Below are positions 1-5,695 of a stretch of 7,080 bases of DNA, piece by piece. The notes beneath the pieces were generated by a model. It worked only from the letters and a program-made list of their open reading frames with translations. It searched no databases and was not told where the DNA came from. The stretch is from the NCBI GenBank assembly GCA_019310865.1, contig JAFDDL010000182.1, forward strand, positions 1 to 7,080. The letters run 5' to 3'. The position numbers and the translations under genes are program-made. The DNA is from Deltaproteobacteria bacterium. Lineage in GTDB: Bacteria > Desulfobacterota > Desulfobacteria > Desulfobacterales > JAFDDL01. Position 1 is the first letter of the stretch. The number at the start of each line of letters is the position of its first letter.

Positions 1-1128
1 TACACATCCACAATGAAATATGACGTCAGTGAAAATAGTATCCCCGAATTAGATGAAACCATACAAAATTTCCTAAAGAAAGTCAGAAAAAGAAAATACC
101 ATATCCTCTCTTGGCCTAGAGTGTATGGAGGTAGAGAATGCACTTATATGGAAACGGCCATTCTCGATGAACGCACGAGCTATTATGCTGCCCCCATGTT
201 GGATATGCTTGGCACAACCATTATGGGCCCCACCATACTAAAGGTTGGGACCGAAGCAAACAAAAAAGAATGGATCCCGAAAATTGCATCAGGAGAACTG
301 AGATTGTGGCTGGCTTACAGCGAACCCAATTCGGGCTCCGACTTATCCTCTATCCAGACGACTGCCGTGGAAGATGGCGATGACTATATGATTAGCGGGC
401 AAAAAATCTGGAGCAGTATTGCTCATATAAGCGATTACGCTTGGCTGATCGCAAAAACTGATCCGAACACCCGACCACAAAAAGGGTTGAGTATATTTAT
501 GGTGGACAACAAGACACCCGGTATTGAGTTAAGGCCGTTGGTCAATGCTCTGGGAGAACATCATTTTAACGAAGTATTTTATGATCACGTGAGGGTTCCC
601 AAAAAAAATCTGATCGGACAGAAGAACAAGGGATTTTACTATGTGATGACTGCTTTGGAATTCGAGCGGATATCTCTGGTGGGTATCGGTACGTTTAAGA
701 GAGTTTTTCAGGCCTTGGTCGATTACGTCAATAGTACGGTCCGAGATGGCATGCCCCTGGCAAGCGATGTAACTACCCGGCGAAAACTGTCGGAAATAGC
801 TGTTAAATTAGAGATAGGCTATCTGATGTTTTGGCGAACAGCCAGCATGATGGACAAGGGCGAAGTCCCAACAGTCGAAGCGTCCAGCGTAAAGTTGATC
901 ACCTCGGAGTTAAGTCAGCAACTTGCCGATGTGTCCATGGATATTTTAGGCCCTTACGGTCTATTGGAATCCGGTTCAAAATGGACGCCCTTAAGGGGAC
1001 TCGTCCAACGCGGGTATCTTGATTGTATTCCCGCGACCATTGGTGCTGGAACTTCAGAAATCCAGCGCAATATCATCGCTACAAGGGGCTTAGGACTACC
1101 AGTGCATAAACATGAGCAAAGACCATAA
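1..1128 (+). CDS. Acyl-CoA dehydrogenase, large-subunit type (5' end cut by window)
   Basis: A flavoprotein that would introduce an alpha,beta double bond into an acyl-CoA and pass electrons to ETF. Residue numbers count from the ATG at 13. Visible family marks are SWPRVYGG (33-40), the YSEPNSGSDL substrate/flavin loop (102-111), SGQKIWSS (128-135), a helix with the Glu of FERI (E218, where isovaleryl-CoA-type enzymes carry their catalytic base) and the GAGTSEIQRNII tail (344-355). The YEG-type catalytic Glu of medium-chain enzymes is absent from that tail, and there is no R-x-QFG segment. The frame is open to base 1. The ATG at 13 has no Shine-Dalgarno sequence, and the N-terminal helix before SWP is about 20 residues shorter than usual, so the true start probably lies upstream of the window. 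It is first in a three-gene run, 15 bp before the second dehydrogenase, and probably forms a heteromer with it. Family assignment is certain; substrate is unknown. Confidence 0.93.
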   Translation, partial: YTSTMKYDVSENSIPELDETIQNFLKKVRKRKYHILSWPRVYGGRECTYMETAILDERTSYYAAPMLDMLGTTIMGPTILKVGTEANKKEWIPKIASGELRLWLAYSEPNSGSDLSSIQTTAVEDGDDYMISGQKIWSSIAHISDYAWLIAKTDPNTRPQKGLSIFMVDNKTPGIELRPLVNALGEHHFNEVFYDHVRVPKKNLIGQKNKGFYYVMTALEFERISLVGIGTFKRVFQALVDYVNSTVRDGMPLASDVTTRRKLSEIAVKLEIGYLMFWRTASMMDKGEVPTVEASSVKLITSELSQQLADVSMDILGPYGLLESGSKWTPLRGLVQRGYLDCIPATIGAGTSEIQRNIIATRGLGLPVHKHEQRP

Positions 1129-1143
1129 CGGGAGAGTACAATC

Positions 1144-2307
1144 ATGGATTTGGATCTGTCAATCGAACAAAAATTACTCCTGGATAATGCGCGGGCGTTT
1201 TTGAACAAAGAATGTCCCATGGAAAATGTCCGAGAGCTGATGAAGAGCGAAACCGGGCACGCACCAGCCCTTTGGGGGAAAATGGCGGAACTCGGATGGC
1301 TGGGAATGATTATCCCGGAGGTATATGGTGGTTCTGACGGCGATTTTATCGATCTGGCCATCCATTTGGAGGCCATGGGGGAAATCTGTTTGCCGGGCCC
1401 TTTTTTCTCCACGGCCGTTCTGGGTGCCACTGCGATCTTGTTGGCAGGCTCTCCCGAACAGAAAAAAGCATTATTGCCCAGAATTTCCAAAGGGGACCTG
1501 ATTTTGTCACTAGCTGTGGCAGAGCCCGGCGGCGGTTACGACGCTTCAACTGTTTCCACATCGGCAGTAAAACAGGGTGCGCAATACATCCTCAACGGCA
1601 CCAAACTGTTCGTAGACAATGCCCACATCGCTGACACTATCATCTGCGTAGCGAAGACGAACACCACCAAAGAACCCGGAGCAGGGCTGACGATGTTTTT
1701 GGTGGATCGGGATAATCCTGGGGTTCATTGCGAGTCGCTGGATACGCTTGGATATGAGAAACTCTGTGAGGTCGTTTTTGACAAGGTCCGACTCGGAGAA
1801 AAACATATTCTCGGTGAACCCGGCAAGGCAATCGATGTTTTAAAAACGATCGAGGAGAGAGCCGCCGTTGCCAAATGTGCCGAATTGGTTGGCTGCATTC
1901 GTACAGCCTTTGACATGGCCGTCTCCTATGCAAAGCAACGGGAGCAATTCGGCCGGCCCATCGGCAGCTTTCAGGCGATTCAGCATCACTGCGCTAACAT
2001 GGCCATGGATGTAGACAGCACCCGGTTTCTCACATATCAAGCGGTATACCGTATTGCCAAAGGACTCCCAGCTTCCCGGGAGGTCGCTATGGCTAAAGCT
2101 TGGGCCAGCGAGGCATCCGGACGGGTGACGCGTCTGGCGCATCAAATTCACGGGGCCATCGCTTTTTGTCAGGAGCACGATCTGCACCTGTATTACCGCC
2201 GGGCCAAAGCAGCGGCAGTCGCCTATGGTGATAGTTCTTATCATTATGAGAAGGTAGCTAATCAGCTTAACTTTCAATTGCAGTGCTCGTTATTACCGCG
2301 AAGGTAG
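1144..2307 (+). CDS. Acyl-CoA dehydrogenase, small/partner-subunit type
   Basis: Second acyl-CoA dehydrogenase of the operon, 387 residues, a full-length family member. The start is ATG 1144, preceded by GGAG at 1131-1134 with a 9-nt spacer. The order of landmarks is N-terminal helical domain, GWLGMIIPEVYGG (51-63), a mid beta-domain with an AEPGGGYD loop (126-133) where most members have SEP.AGSD, then the C-terminal helical domain. The latter carries REQFGRPIGSFQAIQ (266-280), whose Arg and Gln normally contact FAD across a dimer interface, and QIHGAIAFCQEHDLHLYYRR (334-353). Most relatives read HGGIGFT in that last block; here both the second Gly of HGG and the Gly of GFT are Ala, and the Thr is Cys. 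It lacks the GTSEIQR tail present in its neighbour. The two proteins therefore have complementary features, as in known alpha2beta2 acyl-CoA dehydrogenases (mycobacterial FadE26/27 and FadE28/29). A complex with the upstream product is inferred. Confidence 0.94.
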   Translation: MDLDLSIEQKLLLDNARAFLNKECPMENVRELMKSETGHAPALWGKMAELGWLGMIIPEVYGGSDGDFIDLAIHLEAMGEICLPGPFFSTAVLGATAILLAGSPEQKKALLPRISKGDLILSLAVAEPGGGYDASTVSTSAVKQGAQYILNGTKLFVDNAHIADTIICVAKTNTTKEPGAGLTMFLVDRDNPGVHCESLDTLGYEKLCEVVFDKVRLGEKHILGEPGKAIDVLKTIEERAAVAKCAELVGCIRTAFDMAVSYAKQREQFGRPIGSFQAIQHHCANMAMDVDSTRFLTYQAVYRIAKGLPASREVAMAKAWASEASGRVTRLAHQIHGAIAFCQEHDLHLYYRRAKAAAVAYGDSSYHYEKVANQLNFQLQCSLLPRR

Positions 2308-2316
2308 GAGGCAAGC

Positions 2317-3249
2317 ATGGGCAATTTAAAAAATACGACAGCGATGAACGGGCTGTTTGCTGCCGAATACTTCGATCTGGAATCCCAAGCAGTGGGCGAG
2401 ACTTTCCGTATTTTCGTGGCCAAACCGATGGTAATGGAGCCCGATAATAAATACCCGGCGATCTACATATTGGACGGCAACGGCATGTTCGCATCGGTGA
2501 TGGAGATGCAGAGGTTAATGTCCATGGGAAACGAAATACCCCCGGCCTTTGTTGTGGGGGTCGGCTATGCTGTCGAAGACGGCTTTACCGCAACCATGGA
2601 CAAACGCTACCGGGATTACACGCCCACGGTCGGTGGTGAGGTTGAAGCTGCCAGCAAAGTGAAATTTGATTCCACCTACGACATTCAACCCGGTGGGGGG
2701 GCGGCATTTCTTAAGTTTTTACGTGAAGAACTCAAGGGTGTCCTTGAGTCTGCCTATCCGTTAGACCCTGATGACACCGCCATTGGCGGTGCTTCACTCG
2801 GGGGGCTGTTTCTAAGCTGGGTACTGCTGACCCGGCCTGAGGCCTTTCATCGCTATATCATCTGCAGCCCGTCGATCTGGTGGCACAAGGAAGCGGTGTG
2901 GCAGTGGGAAGAAGATTACGCCGCAGAGCGAAAAGACTTGAACGCCACGGTCTTTGTCACAGCCGGTGGTCTGGAGACAGTTGATATTGTGAAACCCCAA
3001 TTCGAGGCCATGGTGCAGGTCAACGGCCCCATGAAAGAGGTGCTGGAGAAATCCATCGCCGCATATGAGAAGCATGGTTGGCCGCGCATGGCCGAAATAA
3101 CGCCTGTGTTGGTGGATAAGCTCAGGTCGCGAAACTACCCTGGTCTGAAAATTCACTGCCACAACCTACCCGACGAAACGCATCTGTCCGTCGTGCCGGG
3201 AGCGATGTCACGGGGGCTGCGTTATGTGTTCGGGCACTGGGACCCCTGA
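2317..3249 (+). CDS. Alpha/beta-hydrolase, putative esterase (esterase D / IroE-like)
   Basis: 310-residue serine hydrolase of the putative-esterase family (PF00756-like, predicted alpha/beta superfamily hydrolases). The core reads YPAIYILDGNGMF (47-59, oxyanion side), then a nucleophile elbow GGASLGG (157-163, Ser160), YIICSPSIWW (180-189) and a C-terminal DETHLSV (286-292, His289 as catalytic His). The acidic member is probably E219 or D223 in the GGLETVD stretch. There is no signal peptide or membrane segment, so it should be cytosolic. The start ATG 2317 follows AGGAGG (2306-2311), which overlaps the stop of the upstream gene, leaving only 9 bp between the genes; translational coupling is likely. 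Relatives include siderophore, acylglycerol and S-formylglutathione hydrolases. Its place after two acyl-CoA dehydrogenases suggests an ester or thioester intermediate of the same pathway, but the substrate cannot be named. No convincing terminator follows. Confidence 0.88.
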   Translation: MGNLKNTTAMNGLFAAEYFDLESQAVGETFRIFVAKPMVMEPDNKYPAIYILDGNGMFASVMEMQRLMSMGNEIPPAFVVGVGYAVEDGFTATMDKRYRDYTPTVGGEVEAASKVKFDSTYDIQPGGGAAFLKFLREELKGVLESAYPLDPDDTAIGGASLGGLFLSWVLLTRPEAFHRYIICSPSIWWHKEAVWQWEEDYAAERKDLNATVFVTAGGLETVDIVKPQFEAMVQVNGPMKEVLEKSIAAYEKHGWPRMAEITPVLVDKLRSRNYPGLKIHCHNLPDETHLSVVPGAMSRGLRYVFGHWDP

Positions 3250-3469
3250 CCAATGACTTCATCATCGCGCATAATGGCATAGGTACGGAGAAATTGCTTG
3301 CTGCAAGGCTGTGAGATAGGGTTGTTATCACTACAGACCAAGCGACCAATTCGATCGATAGGACCATAATATGAGATCCATACCATTTTTTAAATGAGTG
3401 GCGCCGGAGACGCCCGCGTGATCTATAAAGGAATCCTCCAACAAGATGCCATAAATTTATATTGCTCGC

Positions 3470-3583
3470 AACAACACCGCTGCTGTTTTTAAAACAGTCT
3501 AGGATAGTAGGAGCGAATTCAATCCCATTGTGTCGGGTAAGATACCTTGGAGCAGCGCAGGCTAAATGTTCAATGGAATCCCC
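3470..3583 (-). pseudogene. Possible IS3-type integrase-core fragment
   Basis: On the - strand the translation includes GDSIEHLACAAPRYLTRHNG followed directly by IEFAPTILD. This resembles the second catalytic Asp region of IS3-family and retroviral-type integrases, usually P..IRSDNGPEF, here with His in place of the Asp of DNG. The frame is open for over 400 intergenic bases (3658 down to 3250) but has no start signal and no recognisable continuation into the expected third catalytic Glu block. If real, it is an inactive relic. A chance open frame is the main alternative. Confidence 0.3.
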
Positions 3584-3713
3584 TATGAGGCATGAAATTT
3601 CCTTGACGTATTTCCGTGGATGCCATTCCTTGATGGCTTCAAACGACCATGCAAAGAATCAAGGTGAAACTGCCAGCTTTTTCACCCTGATAATTTCTGA
3701 GATAGCCAACCAG

Positions 3714-3773
3714 AAGGTGAAAATATCATCCCACCTAAAAACCTTTGATATGTCTGGAAAATCGAATATTAGG
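3714..3773 (+). repeat. 60-bp dispersed direct repeat, copy A
   Basis: Matches positions 5363-5422 in the same orientation, with 47 of 60 bases identical and no gaps by my hand alignment. The first 19 bases (aaggtgaaaatatcatccc) are identical, and atatgtctgga and attag are further shared blocks. The copy lies 46 bases from a transposase fragment, which suggests that it is part of a decayed insertion element or a mobile intergenic repeat. Confidence 0.8.
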
Positions 3774-3819
3774 GTATGGCTACCGTCGGCATTACAAAGT
3801 TGACAGGAAAGCGGCCCAA

Positions 3820-3906
3820 CCCTTGCCCCTCGTGACCACTGTAAGTTGCATCCAGGTCTGTCGGGTTTTGAAGCGTGTTATCGGAGATGTCTTTAGGCTT
3901 CTTGAC
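3820..3906 (-). pseudogene. Transposase fragment, IS1182-like
   Basis: The - strand translation reads VKKPKDISDNTLQNPTDLDA then TYSGHEGQG. It closely resembles a highly conserved block of IS1182/ISNCY-type DDE transposases (approximately SD.LQNPSDPDATYDGHKGQGYQVQ). The match is bounded by an in-frame stop just upstream (about 3907-3909). It loses similarity after GQG, where YQVQ would be expected and LGRFPVN is read, ending at a stop at 3769-3771. Only about 29 codons of a transposase that is normally more than 400 codons long remain, so this is a dead remnant. I recognise the motif from memory and no search was run. Confidence 0.62.
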
Positions 3907-3953
3907 TTATTCAGAATTTTTCAGTATCGGAAGGGATCAGATCGTATTTCATT

Positions 3954-3971
3954 TAACAATTCAAATTGTTA
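3954..3971. promoter_or_regulatory. Perfect inverted repeat, possible operator
   Basis: TAACAATT and AATTGTTA are exact reverse complements separated by two bases (CA). The site sits in the AT-rich leader of the TTG-start esterase, about 110 bases upstream of its start and about 20 bases upstream of a consensus -10 box. The symmetry and position fit binding by a dimeric regulator. No regulator gene is in the window, so the binding protein is unknown. It is too AT-rich and lacks a T-run, so it is not a terminator. Confidence 0.4.
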
Positions 3972-3991
3972 TATGACTTTATATCGCTTTT

Positions 3992-3997
3992 TATAAT
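3992..3997 (+). promoter_or_regulatory. Candidate -10 box for the downstream esterase
   Basis: TATAAT, a perfect sigma-70 -10 hexamer in the AT-rich leader. No good -35 lies 16-18 bases upstream: TTATAT at 3969 is poor, and TTGTTA at 3966 leaves a 20-base spacer. The promoter would therefore be weak or activator-dependent. Transcription would start near 4004, giving a leader of roughly 77 bases. Confidence 0.35.
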
Positions 3998-4080
3998 GTG
4001 ACAAAATAGAATTAGAAGAAAAAGGGTAATTTGCTACCAAACCAATACACTTCTATCAATGAGATGATGAGGCTCGAAAA

Positions 4081-5124
4081 TTGAATAAACTGACTGAAGA
4101 CCCGAGAATCGATCCGCGAATCAAAGCGTTGTTCGGAGTAATGGAGATACCCGCTGCAGAGAACGCGGGCAGTCGTGAGGATCTACTGGCCAAAGCCAAT
4201 TCCGATCAAGCAATCGCTGCACACGAAGGGCTGAAGATGTTCTTGGACGCGTGTGACACCGAAGAGATCGCACCCTCAACGGGGTTATCCATCAGCACCA
4301 AAGAGCTTAAATCTGAACCCGACGGCAACACCATAAACATCCAGTTCATCCACCCAGACGCGCAAGACGTCCTGCCTTGCGTTTACTACATCCACGGCGG
4401 TGGTATGCAGTCGATGTCCTGTTACTACGGCAACTACAAAGCCTGGGGCAGGATCATTGCGCAGCAGGGAGTGGCTGTGGCGATGGTCGACTTCCGAAAT
4501 GCCTTGATCCCATCCTCGGTGCCAGAAGTTGAACCCTACCCAGCCGGTTTGAACGATTGCGTATCGGGCCTGAAATGGGTTGTTGCCAACAGCGGTGAGC
4601 TCGGTATCGATTCTGGCCAGATCATCATCGCCGGTGAAAGCGGCGGTGGAAATTTGACACTGGCGACAGGCTTGCGGTTGAAGCAGGAAGGGCAACTGGA
4701 CCTGATTAAGGGACTCTACGCGCTGTGTCCCTTCATCGCAGGTATCTGGCCGCTTGAAGAAAATCCATCATCGATTGAAAACAACGGTATCATGCTGGAT
4801 CTGCACAACAGCGACAGCGCCATGACGTACGGCATCGAAGAACTTGAGCGCCGCAACCCGCTGGCATGGCCAGGCTTTTGCACCGGCGAGGACGTTCAAG
4901 GCTTACCGCCAACGATGATCAGCGTCAACGAGTGTGATCCGCTGCGCGACGAAGGCATCAACTTTTACCGCCTGTTGATTGCAAATGGTGTACCTGCAAC
5001 ATGCCGGCAGGTGATGGGCACCATTCACGGCACCGAGGTCTTCCCGATGGCCTGTCCGGAAACGAGCCGGGAGACCGCGCGTAGCATTGCGGACTTTTGC
5101 AGAGGGATCACACGGCCGGACTGA
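4081..5124 (+). CDS. Alpha/beta-hydrolase fold-3 esterase (hormone-sensitive-lipase family)
   Basis: 347-residue carboxylesterase with a complete HSL-family (bacterial family IV, Abhydrolase_3) active site: the oxyanion-hole HGGG (105-108), the nucleophile elbow GESGGG (185-190, Ser187), Asp286 in NECDPLRDEG and His316 in GTIHG. It should hydrolyse short-chain or small-alcohol carboxylic esters in the cytosol; there is no signal peptide. The start is TTG 4081, with GAGG at 4069-4072 and an 8-nt spacer. The N-terminal DPRIDPRIKALFG fits the usual family beginning, and the next in-frame ATG (4141) would remove it. The gene stands alone between two copies of a 60-bp repeat and among transposase and deacylase remnants, so it may have arrived or been kept as a separate unit. 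Function beyond esterase is not readable. Confidence 0.92.
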   Translation: MNKLTEDPRIDPRIKALFGVMEIPAAENAGSREDLLAKANSDQAIAAHEGLKMFLDACDTEEIAPSTGLSISTKELKSEPDGNTINIQFIHPDAQDVLPCVYYIHGGGMQSMSCYYGNYKAWGRIIAQQGVAVAMVDFRNALIPSSVPEVEPYPAGLNDCVSGLKWVVANSGELGIDSGQIIIAGESGGGNLTLATGLRLKQEGQLDLIKGLYALCPFIAGIWPLEENPSSIENNGIMLDLHNSDSAMTYGIEELERRNPLAWPGFCTGEDVQGLPPTMISVNECDPLRDEGINFYRLLIANGVPATCRQVMGTIHGTEVFPMACPETSRETARSIADFCRGITRPD

Positions 5125-5242
5125 ATATTATACCAATGCCAAAAAACCGTTCGATTTAGCGGAGGCCGCCCGTGTAATGGCTGATGCAAGAGGTCGCGTC
5201 TCCGTTAAAGTTAAGACCAAGAACAAATCGGGAACCGATTAA
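5120..5242 (+). other. Short open frame, possible dehydrogenase-tail relic
   Basis: This frame overlaps the stop of the esterase and reads KKPFDLAEAARVMADARGRV, then SVKVKTKNKSGTD and a stop. The pattern vaguely recalls the C-terminal end of zinc-type alcohol dehydrogenases/quinone oxidoreductases (P.LEEA..A...M......GKVVL.V). It is too short and too divergent for a firm call and has no start signal. It may be a degraded 3' end or chance. Confidence 0.15.
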
Positions 5243-5431
5243 TGCCCCCAATTCAAAACGGTTCGATGCCTCTGAGTTCTCGGGAACCACAGACAACCGG
5301 TGTCGGTACCACAACATGGAATGTATGTTAAATGGCATGAATTACCTGAGGTATTCCAGCGAAAGGTGAAAATATCATCCCTGTCTAAAACCTGAAATAT
5401 GTCTGGAATATTTAACATTAGCGGTTTTCAG
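5125..5431. other. Gene-free spacer after the esterase
   Basis: About 300 bases with no intact gene. I see only the short open frame noted at 5120-5242 and, near the right edge, the second copy of the 60-bp repeat. No clear terminator follows the esterase stop. The small frames on both strands around 5156-5369 lack ribosome binding sites and recognisable motifs. Confidence 0.6.
5363..5422 (+). repeat. 60-bp dispersed direct repeat, copy B
   Basis: Partner of 3714-3773, same orientation, ungapped, 47 of 60 bases identical. It ends ten bases before recognisable deacylase coding sequence begins. This suggests that the repeat, or the element it belongs to, marks the breakpoint where the 5' part of that gene was lost. 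The two copies flank the 4081-5124 esterase. Confidence 0.8.
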
Positions 5432-5679
5432 GAGGCCGAAGCAGTTCTCTCTGATACCTTCGGCTTTTCGCGGACGAGTTGAAACCGGATATGTTGCCGG
5501 CCTGGTGGTGTTCAACCCCAATACGATTATTGACCGGGCGACCTTTTGAAGACCCGATTCAACCGGCTGATGGTATGGAGTAGGTTATTGTTAACGGCAC
5601 CGTGACTTGGTGCGATGGAAAACCCACTGGCAGAAAAGCCTGTCTGGGATCGAAACGAGGCCGGGATACTAATGGATAG
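5432..5679 (+). pseudogene. C-terminal remnant of N-acyl-D-amino-acid deacylase
   Basis: Three segments in shifting frames rebuild the conserved tail of D-aminoacylase / N-acyl-D-amino-acid deacylase, a zinc amidohydrolase. First comes EAEAVLSDTFGFS (5432-5470). Next, after a frame change near 5470, comes RGRVETGYVAGLVVFNPN and TIIDRATF (5471-5546). After one extra T in the TTTT run at 5544-5547 comes FEDPIQPADGME, a TAG stop at 5581-5583, then VIVNGTVTWCDGKPTGRKA. The family consensus is roughly RGRL..GY.ADLVVFDP.T..DRATFEDP...P.GIEYVIVNG..V...G..TG. The metal-binding barrel, normally several hundred residues upstream, is missing. Two frameshifts, an internal stop and loss of the 5' part make this a clear pseudogene. 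It faces the CitE-like gene tail to tail. Confidence 0.82.
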
Positions 5680-5695
5680 GGTAGGGATGGATGCG

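Larger units (their letters stand above)
3250..4080. other. Gene-poor stretch with mobile-element debris
   Basis: 831 bases without an intact gene. From left to right they hold a long - strand frame open from 3658 down into the 3' end of the upstream esterase, with a weak IS3-integrase-like patch near 3470-3583; one copy of a 60-bp dispersed repeat (3714-3773); an IS1182-like transposase fragment on the - strand (3820-3906); and an AT-rich zone (about 3900-4020) with a palindrome and a consensus -10 box. Two + strand frames at 3462-3803 and 3745-3996 lack ribosome binding sites and recognisable domains, and I do not regard them as genes. Confidence 0.7.

Noticed and set aside
954..1490. 178-codon - strand frame across the two dehydrogenase genes
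   Set aside because: It is the antisense shadow of strongly supported + strand coding sequence, with no domain and no ribosome binding site.
1840..2277. 145-codon - strand frame opposite the second dehydrogenase
   Set aside because: It is a shadow of the real gene, and its translation shows no known fold.
3628..3664. CCTTGAT / ATCAAGG inverted repeat and neighbouring GGTGAAA / TTTCACC pair (about 3663-3686)
   Set aside because: Short stems with no gene ending nearby. They may be part of an element end but are too weak to call on their own.
3462..3803. 113-codon + strand frame in the intergenic region
   Set aside because: It has no Shine-Dalgarno sequence and no recognisable motif, and it crosses the 60-bp repeat and runs opposite to transposase-like sequence.
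3745..3996. 83-codon + strand frame in the intergenic region
   Set aside because: It runs antisense to the transposase-like fragment and through the AT-rich promoter zone, with no start signal or family.
5435..5468. Terminator-like hairpin: GCCGAAG and CTTCGGC followed by TTTT
   Set aside because: The loop is 16 bases, the T-run is only four, and the hairpin lies within recognisable deacylase pseudogene coding sequence over 300 bases after the nearest + strand gene. It is probably chance, though some terminator activity is possible.
5597..5613. Small hairpin GCACC-7-GGTGC between the two convergent genes
   Set aside because: It lies inside the deacylase remnant, has no T-run on either strand and has only five pairs. 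It is not a convincing terminator for the CitE-like gene.
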